A stretch of 43,681 nucleotides of DNA from a virus. The stretch's first letter is position 1. Each line of letters starts with the position of its first letter. Below are positions 17,578 through 26,800 of the stretch, piece by piece. The notes under the pieces are model-generated. The model saw only the letters and a list, made by a program, of their open reading frames with translations. It had not been told where the DNA came from and searched no databases. The position numbers were made by a program, and so were the translations under genes. Location: the IMG/VR virus record IMGVR_UViG_3300032246_000632, positions 1 through 43,681 of that record; one strand, given 5' to 3'.

Positions 17578-17832
17578 ATGCCATCAATCATTGACGCTTC
17601 TGTAAAAGTTAATAACTTTCCTAACCGATTTGTTTCACCATTCGGAGATGACCCAGTTGTTCCTCTCTATTCTTCTGTGCCAATTCCGATTGATGCTGAA
17701 AATTGTCTGCCTTGCGTTGTTTGTGGAAATTTTGCAACTCGCAATAAAGTTATTCAACAACAGGCTGAAAGATTCAAAGGATACTTGCCAACAGAATTGA
17801 GTGGAAATGAAGTTGTGGTTGGAACTAATTAA
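17578..17832 (+). CDS. Small hypothetical virion-region protein
   Basis: 84 residues starting one base after the nozzle stop (TAATATG). It contains CLPCVVCGNFATRNKVIQQQAERFKGYLP, with C-x-x-C-x-x-C (CLPCVVC) suggesting a small metal site or disulphide-forming element; the end is NEVVVGTN. No family recognised. Tight packing with the nozzle suggests co-expression in the late operon. Confidence 0.65.
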   Translation: MPSIIDASVKVNNFPNRFVSPFGDDPVVPLYSSVPIPIDAENCLPCVVCGNFATRNKVIQQQAERFKGYLPTELSGNEVVVGTN

Positions 17833-17840
17833 ATAAATAA

Positions 17841-18227
17841 ATGAGAACGAAAATTGAATATAAATTAGCAAGACATGGAACAAACGAGTTCTATGAATTG
17901 CAAAATTTCGCGCAGGAATTTGACCATGAAATCATTGAGCATCCGAATATCAATGTTTACGCGCATTATTCTAACGGCAAGTTATTTGGATATTCTGATC
18001 ATGTATTTCTTCCCGTTGTTTATCCTGCATTTCACCCAAAGCATACGCGACCACAAGATGTAATCCAAGTGATGAGCGATTGGAAGGCGCATTCTCAACT
18101 TTCTGGTCAACCCGGATACATTGGAGTGCCGTTAATCAATGATCGGCCTAATTTTAGCAACGAAATTATGAATAAATTAGGTTTGACAAAGATGGATCGT
18201 GAAATTTACAATATGAATAATTTTTAA
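17841..18227 (+). CDS. Hypothetical protein, possible degenerate GNAT fold
   Basis: 128 residues after an AAATAAATAA leader. The middle NVYAHYSNGKLFGYSDHVFLP looks like the central strand pair of acetyltransferases, and GYIGVPLINDRPNFSNEIMNKLGL, leading into EIYNMN, resembles the C-terminal strand-helix-strand of a GNAT domain, but the P-loop-like R/Q-x-x-G-x-G/A motif is absent. Similar small proteins occur in phage internal-protein regions. Function unknown; the GNAT resemblance is a weak reading. Confidence 0.62.
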   Translation: MRTKIEYKLARHGTNEFYELQNFAQEFDHEIIEHPNINVYAHYSNGKLFGYSDHVFLPVVYPAFHPKHTRPQDVIQVMSDWKAHSQLSGQPGYIGVPLINDRPNFSNEIMNKLGLTKMDREIYNMNNF

Positions 18228-18229
18228 TC

Positions 18230-19108
18230 ATGGGCGGCACAAAAACAGTTGATGCTAGAAAGTATTTAACGCAACCAGATTCCTCTCCGGATTTGGCTAT
18301 TATGCTTGCCATGCAACAAGCCCAAGCAAGGCAACAAGCAACTCAAGGTCAATTGTTGCAAGCGTATGCTAATATGACTCCTGCACAGCAGCAATATGAT
18401 GCCGCAGCAGAGTCTAGGAGACTTTCTGAACTTGGGATGGCTAACGTCCAGCGTTCCCGCGAAATGGAACAATTGACATCTCCAGAAGCTGCTCAAATGC
18501 GTCAAGCTCAAGGCGCTGAACTTGCAAATCTTGCAAGCATGGACAACGCAACTCGCTACATGAATGAATGGGCGCGTAACCAAGGACTTATTCAAGGATA
18601 TGAAACTGGTCTTGGAGATTCTACTGTTGGACAAGCGGCAACATACGATGCCGCTTTAAAAGCTAAAGCTAATTACGATCAACAAAACCTTGCATTGCAG
18701 CAAGAAACTCTTCGTCAAATGCAAGCTCCAGTTGGCGGCATTGATCCATCAACATCAATTTCTGCACAAGAGGCGGCAAAAGCAGCAAACTTGCAAGCCA
18801 TGCAGAATTTCCAAAATTCCATGTATGGCAACATTGGTGGATACAATCAATCTGTTGCTGATCAAATGGCTAGAATTGGTGCAGGTTTTCAAGGAATTAA
18901 CCAAACAGCGCAACAAAACGCCTTGAATTACCAAGGTGCATTGCTTAATCAACAAGCTCAAAATCAAGCGTCTAAAGCCGCAATGACAGGAGCATATGCT
19001 CAAGCCGCTGGATCGGCACTTGGAGGAATTACTGGAGGATTAGCGCAAAGATTTGCTCCAGTTGGCGTTGCAAAAACAGCAACAACTCCTGCAACAGCTA
19101 CTGTTTAA
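18230..19108 (+). CDS. Gln/Ala-rich internal virion protein, paralogue 1
   Basis: 292 residues, start MGGTKTVDARKY two bases after the previous stop. Nearly all helical and Gln/Ala rich (MQQAQARQQATQGQLLQAY). Signature segments: ELGMANVQRSREMEQL, YMNEWARNQGLIQGYETGLGDS, and PVGGIDPSTSISAQEAAKAANLQAMQ. The next gene has the same three segments in the same order, so the two are tandem paralogues. The hydrophobic C-terminal stretch (AQAAGSALGGITGGLA) may insert in a membrane, as in podovirus ejection proteins. Role in DNA ejection inferred. Confidence 0.75.
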   Translation: MGGTKTVDARKYLTQPDSSPDLAIMLAMQQAQARQQATQGQLLQAYANMTPAQQQYDAAAESRRLSELGMANVQRSREMEQLTSPEAAQMRQAQGAELANLASMDNATRYMNEWARNQGLIQGYETGLGDSTVGQAATYDAALKAKANYDQQNLALQQETLRQMQAPVGGIDPSTSISAQEAAKAANLQAMQNFQNSMYGNIGGYNQSVADQMARIGAGFQGINQTAQQNALNYQGALLNQQAQNQASKAAMTGAYAQAAGSALGGITGGLAQRFAPVGVAKTATTPATATV

Positions 19109-19109
19109 T

Positions 19110-19901
19110 ATGGCATACAAACTACCAAATTCAGCAGTAGCACTTCAAGGATTGGGAATGCAATCGCAGGGACAACTTGCCGCATTGCAAAATCAAGCTA
19201 GTCTTCTCAAATCTTACGCATCGCAAGCTCCAGTAATGCAGTCTTTTGATGCCGCAAAAACATCGCAACAAGCGTCTGAGTTTGGAATGGACAATTTGCA
19301 GCGTTCAAAGGAATTTGAGCGTTTATTGAATCCAGATATTGCAAAAATGCGAAATGAGCTTGGCTCTCGCGTTGCTGAAGCAACAAACCTTGATGCAACG
19401 AAAAATTGGATGGACAATTGGGCGGTTAAAAAAGGATTGATGAACCAGTCTGGATTGGGAACTGATAGCTTGATTGGAAGATCCGCTATTTATGACCAAG
19501 CTACCGAGGCTGGACGGCAAGCAAGGTTGCAAAACCTCGCAATTCAACAAGGCTATCTTGCTCAAACTCCAGCTCCCATCGGGGGTCTTGATCCAGCATC
19601 TATCATTGCCGCAGAACAAGCTGCAAAAGCTCAAAATCTTGCCGCAATGCAGCAATATCAAGGCAATGTAATGCAAGGAACTCAGCAACTTAATCAATCA
19701 ACAACGGATTGGATTAATCAAAACCTTGGACAACTGCAACAAATCAATCAAAACCAGCAACAAAACCAACAAAATTACCAGCAAATGATGTTGCAAAATG
19801 CTCAACAAAATGCTGCTAGTTCAAACGCGCAACAAGGGCAAATGATTGGTGCTGGAGGTGCTGCAATTGGTTCATTGGCGGGAGTGGCAATTATTATTTA
19901 A
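19110..19901 (+). CDS. Gln/Ala-rich internal virion protein, paralogue 2
   Basis: 263 residues; the start is the ATG of TAATATG, although the frame is open further upstream inside the preceding gene. It matches paralogue 1 in order: EFGMDNLQRSKEFERLLNP, WMDNWAVKKGLMNQSGLGTDS, and APIGGLDPASIIAAEQAAKAQNL. A Gln/Asn-rich stretch (LQQINQNQQQNQQNYQQM) follows, and the C-terminus is glycine/alanine-rich and hydrophobic (GAGGAAIGSLAGVAIII), probably membrane-active. Its stop overlaps the PP-loop gene by one base. Likely an ejection protein produced by tandem duplication. Confidence 0.75.
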   Translation: MAYKLPNSAVALQGLGMQSQGQLAALQNQASLLKSYASQAPVMQSFDAAKTSQQASEFGMDNLQRSKEFERLLNPDIAKMRNELGSRVAEATNLDATKNWMDNWAVKKGLMNQSGLGTDSLIGRSAIYDQATEAGRQARLQNLAIQQGYLAQTPAPIGGLDPASIIAAEQAAKAQNLAAMQQYQGNVMQGTQQLNQSTTDWINQNLGQLQQINQNQQQNQQNYQQMMLQNAQQNAASSNAQQGQMIGAGGAAIGSLAGVAIII

Positions 19902-20734
19902 TGAAACAACTAATAGATACAACAATACATAAAATACAAGAATGGAACAAAAGATGGCCGAGAGCAGTAGTTTTATGGAGCGGAGGTAAGGATTCCACGG
20001 CACTGCTGCATTTGATCAAGTTTGGAGCAGGAATTGATCTTCCTGTTATTCAATATCGTGAACCTAAGTTGCGCGAAAGATATGCTTATTCTGACAAGTT
20101 AATCAAAGAATGGAAGCTGGAAGTTTATGACTATCCTCCAAGCAAAATAGCAATTGCTGATGGGCCTGATGTTGAAACTGGAGAACTGCGCTTTGACTTC
20201 ATAAAGTATTACCAATGGGGTCAAGGAACAGCAGTGTGTCTTTCTCTTGGAACTGAGAAACCAAAAGAAGGAGAAGATTTCTTGTGCGCTGTTACTGACG
20301 TTCTACAACGCCCTACAGGCACGTTTAATTGGCCTTGGGGAGCAGTGTATATCGGAACCAAGTATACCGACACAGACTTGATTAAAGGTCACGTTCCACT
20401 TGCGGTTGATATTCGTTATACTGAAAATTCACCAATGTCTCTGTATCCAATGCGAGACTGGACAGATGATGATATTTTTGAATACCTAGAAGACAACGGA
20501 GTTAAACTTGATCCAACAAGGTACGTCAAAGATTATTACAAGTGGAAGAACAATCCAGACAAGTCATTAAACGCAGATTTTTATCCAATTTGCTTCAATT
20601 GCGTAAATCGGCATGAAGGAAAGTATGTTGATTGTCCTAAATTAAAGGCCAAAATATCCAATATTTCACATCTTGCTCTTTACGAAGATTTGGTTAATGA
20701 AGACCTTGGTTTTCGACCTACATGGAACAAATAA
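19901..20734 (+). CDS. PAPS-reductase-family PP-loop protein
   Basis: 277 residues. The PP-loop VLWSGGKDSTALL (SGGKDS at 27-32) and the layout (strand VIQYREPK, then the core region MSLYPMRDWTDDDIFEYLEDNG) place it in the phosphoadenosine-phosphosulfate-reductase/adenine-nucleotide alpha-hydrolase superfamily. A C-terminal Cys set (Cys231, Cys234, Cys245 in CFNCVNRHE and VDCP) may hold a metal or Fe-S cluster, as in related sulfur-transfer enzymes. True PAPS reductases end in an E-C-G-x-H motif that I do not see. It sits between virion genes and overlaps the YkgJ-like gene by 13 bases. Candidate roles: sulfur transfer to DNA, tRNA or protein, or sulfate reduction; the substrate is unknown. 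Confidence 0.85.
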   Translation: MKQLIDTTIHKIQEWNKRWPRAVVLWSGGKDSTALLHLIKFGAGIDLPVIQYREPKLRERYAYSDKLIKEWKLEVYDYPPSKIAIADGPDVETGELRFDFIKYYQWGQGTAVCLSLGTEKPKEGEDFLCAVTDVLQRPTGTFNWPWGAVYIGTKYTDTDLIKGHVPLAVDIRYTENSPMSLYPMRDWTDDDIFEYLEDNGVKLDPTRYVKDYYKWKNNPDKSLNADFYPICFNCVNRHEGKYVDCPKLKAKISNISHLALYEDLVNEDLGFRPTWNK

Positions 20735-21018
20735 ATGAATTTGACTGCAAATCATGCGGTGCTTGTTGCTGTTTTAAATGGTCATGGCCTGTATTAAAGC
20801 GAGATCGGTCAGATACAATTAATATACCAAAAGAAATGGTAAGAACAGACTATCCGTTAATGAAAACCACTGACAATCGTTGTATTGCACTTGATGGAAA
20901 AGTTGGAGAATCTGTATGTTGCAAGGTTTACAATGACAGACCAAATTCTTGCAGAAATTTTGAGCCCGGCAGTGATCTTTGCAAAGAAGCTCGCAAAAAA
21001 GTTCTTGAACAAACTTAA
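20722..21018 (+). CDS. YkgJ-family cysteine-cluster protein
   Basis: 98 residues with the YkgJ (formerly UPF0153) pattern: FDCKSCGACCCF (Cys9, Cys12, Cys15-16), CCKVYNDRPNSCRNF (Cys66-67, then Y-x-x-R-P-x-x-C with Cys77) and Cys87 near the end. Members are thought to bind zinc or an Fe-S cluster. Translation is coupled to the PP-loop gene through a 13-base overlap, so the two products probably work together, for instance as redox or sulfur-transfer partners. Pairing is seen directly; the functional link is inference. Confidence 0.82.
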   Translation: MEQINEFDCKSCGACCCFKWSWPVLKRDRSDTINIPKEMVRTDYPLMKTTDNRCIALDGKVGESVCCKVYNDRPNSCRNFEPGSDLCKEARKKVLEQT

Positions 21019-21053
21019 ATTCCATGCTAACAACCAACGAATTCCTTTAATTT

Positions 21054-21530
21054 ATGGGCGGTAGTAAATCAACACCTAAACAACCAAAAGCTCAAGTTGC
21101 TCCTGCAATGGATACTATGGCTCCGTACATGGCAATGTTGCAATCGCAACAGGCAATGCAGGCGCAGCAAGACTCGGCGGCAGCGGAAATGCAACGGCAA
21201 GCTCAAATTAACGCTCAAAATGAACAAGCTCGTCAAGCAGGAATGGTGGCAATGCAGCAAGGTGAGGCTGCTGCAAGAAACGCATTGAGCGGAATGAATG
21301 TTGGTCAACAAGCGCAAGATCAAGCGTCAATGGCAGCACAGCAAAAAGCGGGGTCAATGGCAACTGGTACAGATGTTGGTCAAATGCGTCAAGCGTCACT
21401 TGGTGGCATGGCAACAGGTCAACAAGGCGCTGCCGCGATGGCAGCAAATGCTGGCGCAGGTGGGGGACAGCAACGCTCTAATATGTTTTCAATGCCAACC
21501 ACAACAGGTTTAACTTTCGGAGGGGCATAA
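21054..21530 (+). CDS. Gln/Ala/Met-rich internal virion protein, paralogue 3
   Basis: 158 residues, start MGGSKSTPKQPKAQ. Helical, Gln/Ala/Met-rich, with MDTMAPYMAMLQSQQAMQAQQ and the end NMFSMPTTTGLTFGGA. The next gene has the same architecture: MGGSS start, basic stretch, D-x-M-x-x-Y-x-x-x-x-Q-A-Q-Q-D core and N-M-F-S-x-P ending. Together with 18230 and 19110 it belongs to a cluster of low-complexity internal proteins. Probable ejection or internal head protein. Confidence 0.7.
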   Translation: MGGSKSTPKQPKAQVAPAMDTMAPYMAMLQSQQAMQAQQDSAAAEMQRQAQINAQNEQARQAGMVAMQQGEAAARNALSGMNVGQQAQDQASMAAQQKAGSMATGTDVGQMRQASLGGMATGQQGAAAMAANAGAGGGQQRSNMFSMPTTTGLTFGGA

Positions 21531-21531
21531 T

Positions 21532-22062
21532 ATGGGAGGATCAAGTACAAAAAGTATCAAAAAGCAAGCACCATCCAAAAATGCAAGTGCAAGTGGTGTA
21601 GATCCAATGATGGGTTATTTGTCGCAAATGCAAGCGCAACAAGACGCTCAAGTTGCACAAGCTGCTGAAGCGCAACGTCAGGCACTATTGCAATCTCAAA
21701 TGGCTGCTGGATCTCAAGCGGAGCAAATGGGCGAGTCTGCCGCTCAACAACAACTTTCTACAATGGGTTCAATGCAGTCAATCCGCGATGCTAATGCACT
21801 CCTTGCAGCGCAACAAGCGCAAGCCACCGCTGGACAGCAAGCAACTGGAGGTGGATTTGACTTTAACAAATCCCGCGAAGAGGCACTTGCTAACCTTGGC
21901 GCAGCGGGTGGAATGTTGCCATCAACATATTCCAATGCACCCAAAACTTCTGTAAATCCAGCTTTAACAGGACTTGTAAACCAAGGTGCAGGAGCAGCAG
22001 CTAAAAAAGCAAATATGTTCTCACTTCCATCTTCGTCTGACCTTAAATTTGGCGGCGTTTAA
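21532..22062 (+). CDS. Gln/Ala-rich internal virion protein, paralogue 4
   Basis: 176 residues, TAATATG start. MGGSSTKSIKKQAPSKNAS leads into DPMMGYLSQMQAQQDAQVAQ and AGGGMLPS-like glycine segments, ending NMFSLPSSSDLKFGGV. Start and end match the 21054 product, so they are tandem duplicates that have diverged in the middle. It carries an additional FNKSREEALANLGAAGG segment typical of the helical ends of internal proteins. Late virion role inferred from cluster and composition. Confidence 0.7.
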   Translation: MGGSSTKSIKKQAPSKNASASGVDPMMGYLSQMQAQQDAQVAQAAEAQRQALLQSQMAAGSQAEQMGESAAQQQLSTMGSMQSIRDANALLAAQQAQATAGQQATGGGFDFNKSREEALANLGAAGGMLPSTYSNAPKTSVNPALTGLVNQGAGAAAKKANMFSLPSSSDLKFGGV

Positions 22063-22064
22063 TT

Positions 22065-23813
22065 ATGGCAATTTCATACTCTGGCGAGGGCTACAAATTC
22101 AATCCCCAGTTTGCAAATCTTGGCTCATTGCAAGGCTTGCAACCTCTTGATGTCACTCGCAAGGCTGAATTTCAGCTTCAGCCATTGGCATACGCTCCCA
22201 TTCAATCCTCGCGTCCAGAACTTGTATCTGAAGGCATCTCAAAAGGCATTCTTGCTGCTGTTAGCGGAATTACTGAAGGCATTACTGCTAAATATAAGGA
22301 AGAAAAAGCGTTAGAAATTGAAGAAAATAAAACAAAAAGAGCAGAAGCTCACGATAAAGCAATGCTTGATAGGCAAATGGCATTGCTTGACGCTAAAGAA
22401 AGAATAAAAGGATCACTCCCAACAAAATTTATTGACACTGCCACAAGTGAAGAGGTTGTTTCTGGTGAAGGAGACGCAACTGAAACAAAAATTGAACCTG
22501 TTTCAACAGAAGGAGACGTAACTAAAAACGATTTGCCTATTGATTTTGTAACTCCTGTTTCAGAAATGGAAACAAACGGGCCAAGTTTGTTTCGATCATT
22601 AACACCAGCAGATTCAATGCAATCTGGAATTGCAGAGCAAGCTAAACAATTGGAAGGGTTGTCTCCAAAATATGCTACTGCTGGTCTTTATGGAGGAGCA
22701 ATTGCTCCTATTGAACCAGTTCCTCAAATGTCTCTTGAAGGACTTAATGTAGCTGCAATATCTCCAGAGCAAAATGCAAAAGCAATTCAAGCAAGTAAAC
22801 AACTCAGTGAAACACTTGCTGAAATTAAACCAATAAAACAAGAAGCACCAAAATCAAAAAGAATGGTTTTTACATCAGCTAAAGCAGCAGATGAAGAATC
22901 AAAGCGTTCTTATGAAGGATGGGGTGAAGGAAGTATTCCTAAAAAAGTCAATATTATTGATAGTAATGGAAAACCAACTGGTCAAGTTGGGTATTCTGTT
23001 GAGAGACAACAAATAAAACCAGAAATACTTGAATCTAAAGCAGCGAGAGAAGAAGCATCGCAAGCAAGACAAGAAGCAGCAAAAGAACGCTTAGGAATTT
23101 CTAAACAAAATACGCTAAATCGAGAGCAAGTGAATTTCCAAAATCATCCAGACATTAAAGCATTTTTAGCTCCAAATGGAATGCGTCAATCCATTGGAAA
23201 ATTTGTAAGAGACTACGATGCTATTGCAAAAAATCCAGAGGCATCAGGTATATCCGATATCGGTCTTCTTGATATGTTTGGCCGAGCCGAGGGCGGAGGA
23301 AAAATCACAGAAGGACAAGCCGCTCTTGCATTGCGTTCTGTTGGTATTTTTGACAAACCAGAGCAACTTATTCAAAAACTTGAAGGGGGTGCGAGACTTT
23401 CTCAAAACCAACGAGATCAAATGTTGCGAGTTATTGCTGAAGATCATGCTGCTCAAGCTAATCTTGCAAATCAACAGGTTCAAATGAAGAGAAATCAGTT
23501 GAAAAAACAAGGTATTACTGATGAAGAAGATTTGCCTCAATTCTTTATTTTGCCTCAAACAAAATGGGAAGCTGAAAGTGAACTAGCTCAAATGAAAGCT
23601 GAATCAATTGCATTGCGAGATCAAATGAAAATTGCAGAAACGCCACATGAAAAAAATAAATTTAAGTTAAAAATAGAAACGATTTATGAAAACGCAAAGG
23701 CGTTGCAAAGAAAAATAGATAAATCAAAAAGCGCAATCATTAATCTACATGAAATGGAAACAACGCCACAAGGATGGAGTGGTGGTGCTTCTGCGATTTT
23801 GATGCAACAATAA
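22065..23813 (+). CDS. Internal virion protein (582 aa), helical
   Basis: The start MAISYSGEGYKFNPQFANL, a linker-rich charged middle (residues ~90-310), and a conserved helical part at about 330-580: IGLLDMFGRAEGGGKITEGQAAL, then LRSVGIFDKPEQLIQKLEGG. This segment (small helical domain with G-L-x-D-x-[FY]-[GA]-R) recurs, from memory, in phage internal/ejection proteins. The end is a coiled coil with many Lys/Glu. It is one base upstream of the giant-protein ATG (TAAAATG), so both are expressed together. No catalytic residues seen. Likely partner of the giant protein in the head or ejectosome. Confidence 0.72.
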   Translation: MAISYSGEGYKFNPQFANLGSLQGLQPLDVTRKAEFQLQPLAYAPIQSSRPELVSEGISKGILAAVSGITEGITAKYKEEKALEIEENKTKRAEAHDKAMLDRQMALLDAKERIKGSLPTKFIDTATSEEVVSGEGDATETKIEPVSTEGDVTKNDLPIDFVTPVSEMETNGPSLFRSLTPADSMQSGIAEQAKQLEGLSPKYATAGLYGGAIAPIEPVPQMSLEGLNVAAISPEQNAKAIQASKQLSETLAEIKPIKQEAPKSKRMVFTSAKAADEESKRSYEGWGEGSIPKKVNIIDSNGKPTGQVGYSVERQQIKPEILESKAAREEASQARQEAAKERLGISKQNTLNREQVNFQNHPDIKAFLAPNGMRQSIGKFVRDYDAIAKNPEASGISDIGLLDMFGRAEGGGKITEGQAALALRSVGIFDKPEQLIQKLEGGARLSQNQRDQMLRVIAEDHAAQANLANQQVQMKRNQLKKQGITDEEDLPQFFILPQTKWEAESELAQMKAESIALRDQMKIAETPHEKNKFKLKIETIYENAKALQRKIDKSKSAIINLHEMETTPQGWSGGASAILMQQ

Positions 23814-23814
23814 A

Positions 23815-26800
23815 ATGGATATTACTGAAAATCCAGAGGGTTTCTTTTCAAACCTTTCTTCAATAGCAAATGATGAAAAACCAAAAGAAGAAAAAATTGA
23901 GAAACCAGAGGAACCAAAAACCTCAAATGCATCAATAATTGAAGACCCAGAATCGTTCTTCTCTAATTTATCAAAAACTCCAGAACAAAAATCACAAGAG
24001 GAAACTGGAGGAGATTTTTTTAAAACTGCATATAAAACGATTGATGAATTTCTTGTTCAACCAAAAGCTCAACAAGAACCAACTCCAGATCAATCATTTT
24101 TAACATCAATTCAAAAGAAAAAAACATCTGATCTTGATAAATTTGATGTTGATTACATCAAATCCTTGACTCCAGACCAGCGATATTCGGTCATGCAAGC
24201 GAGAAAGGATATTCCGCTTGATATATTGTCGGATGATGAGCAACGGCAATTGCATGAAAATGAAAAATCCAAAGGCATACTTTCATTCCCAAAAGAAAAA
24301 GGATTTTGGTATAATCTGTTGGATGGATACAACGAAATGGCTCAAGGCGCATTTGATATTGGAAAAACTGCCGCAAAAGTTGCAGTTGGTTCAGCGGAAG
24401 TCCCGTATAGAATTCTACAAGGAGCAAGCGGCGACTATGGGGCCGCATTGGAGGGTGAAAAATTGTTGTCTCCAGAAGATAAAAAAGAAGTAGAGGCGTG
24501 GCGCGTAAATGCTATAAATCTTGCAAATACTCCAATGTCATCTGGAGACCCACGTCAAAAAGACATTTATTTGGATTCAAAATATCTTGCTAAAATTCTT
24601 GAAAAATTAACGCCAGAACAAAGGCAACAAGTTAAAGAAACAGAAGCAAAAAAAATTGCTGATGCGAAAAGCTCATTTTATTCTTTTTTTGCTCCAGCAT
24701 TTGAGTTGCCGGGGGCTGTTGCTAACGCAGGAAAAACAATACTTGCAGGAGGCATTGGGATTGGTGATTGGGGAAATGAAAAAATGGCAGCGGCACTTGG
24801 CCCAGAAATGGAGCAAAAGGCAAAAGAACTATCATTCGCAAATTGGAAAGCACGGAGAAAAATTAAGCAGGCGCACGAAGCGTATACACGCGAATTTCCA
24901 GACGTGTATGCAAGGATGTATGAAAATCCTGCTTTAAAATCCGCATTAAACGAAATAACTTTATTTCAAGGCCCAAGTGTAGAAGAAACCGCAAAATCTC
25001 GCGGAATTTCAGAAGACGCAGCAAAGGAATTGCTGAAAAAAGAAGCTGAAAAAAACAACGAAGTAGCATTAAAAGAATTAGAGCAACAATTGCCAGAAGT
25101 AAGTGAAAGCGCAAAGCTAACTGGAGAGTTTTTGCTTCCACGCGGAATTGGAATGGAATTATTTGGTGCTGCTGGACTTGCTACTGAAGCAACAAAAAAT
25201 GTAGCTCGCGGATTGAAGTTTTTAAATAAAACTGAAGACGAAATAAACGCAATAATGGAAGCTGATCGAGCATTGCAACGATCACGCACTGCACAACGAT
25301 ATGCAGCACGTCAAGAAATTGGAAAAGACGTTTCTCGCGCAGGCGAAAAAATGGAAGAAATCGGTCAAAAGTTTCGTCCTATTTCGGAATTTATTGAGAA
25401 AAAAACTAGCAATTTGAGTAAAATTGCACTTCCTGTTACTGGTGTTGTTTATGGGTATCAACACGATCCAGAGCATCCAATTTTAGGCTCATTAAAATAT
25501 GGACTTGGTGGATTGGGATTAAAATACGCAAAAGAAATTCCTGCATTTACTAAAGAACTTGGAGAGGCAATCCGTGTATCCGCTCCGGGAACTACTTTTG
25601 AAACTCTTGGCAAGGTTCCAGAAGGATCAAAAATTAAAGAGAAGATTCTTGCTAATGGAGGCAAAGGAATTGACAACCTGCTTGCGAACGCAAAAGAATA
25701 CGCTCAAACAGGCATTCATGGAGGAGCATTGGGTCTTGCTGTTGGTCTTTCGTCTGAAGATGATCCAGAAATTATTAAGAAAATGGCAAGCGATGGATTG
25801 CTTTATTCTGTTGGCACAAGAGGAATTCAACACGTTTTAGGCAAATTTTCAGTTGATCCAGTTATTGAAGAACGCAATCGCAAAATTGACGATTACAAGA
25901 TATATCAAGAATACAAGAATTCTACTCCAGAAACGCAAAAAAACATTGATGACTTAACTGATTGGAACAATGTTGTTCAAGCGTATGAAGGCAAGGCAAA
26001 TGAATACAAAGACGAATTAAATGATGCGATTCAAACTGGAGATCAAGCAAAAATTGAAAAAGCGCAAAGCAATGTTGATGCGCTTGATTCATCAATAAAA
26101 AACTTAAAAAAAGCAAATCTTCAGACGCGCAATGAACTTGGAAGGCAATTTTTGAAGTCCTACGTTGCCGCAAATGAACTTGCAAATAGCGCATTGTTGC
26201 CGGGGCAAAACAATGTTGGATTTCACATTTTAACAACAAACGAAATATTCCAAAAACTTCGCAGTGATCCAGCAAATGCAAATGTTCCAGATGCTGACAT
26301 TGCAAAAACTGCGGCACAACAAGGATTCTACTCTGGAATTGGCACAGCAGAACACGTTCCCGGCGCACCTATAACGCCCGGCGAGACAGGAATGACTTTT
26401 GATCGAACAAAGAATTCCATCGTTCTGAATGCAGACGCATTGCGAGATAGGATGGTTAAATATCGTCAGACTCCTATTGATGCATTGTGGCATGAATTGT
26501 CGCACTATCTTTTTAAAATTCCAGAGTTTAGAAAATTGATGGAAAACGTGGAATCATCATTGTTTTCAACGGAAGTAAAAGACATTTCTGGAAAGGTTAT
26601 CGCATCTACTTCTGGCATATATTCTCCCAAAGACTTGGTGGATATGTATAGAAAATCTTATATGCAGGGGCATGACGTTCCATCCATTGAATCTTTGGCT
26701 AAACTATCTGGAGTTTGGGATGAATCACGCGGAACGCTGGACGAGCAGAAAGTTGCCAATTATATGCGCGAAGAGGTAATGGCAGACTTGTTTGGCGAGG

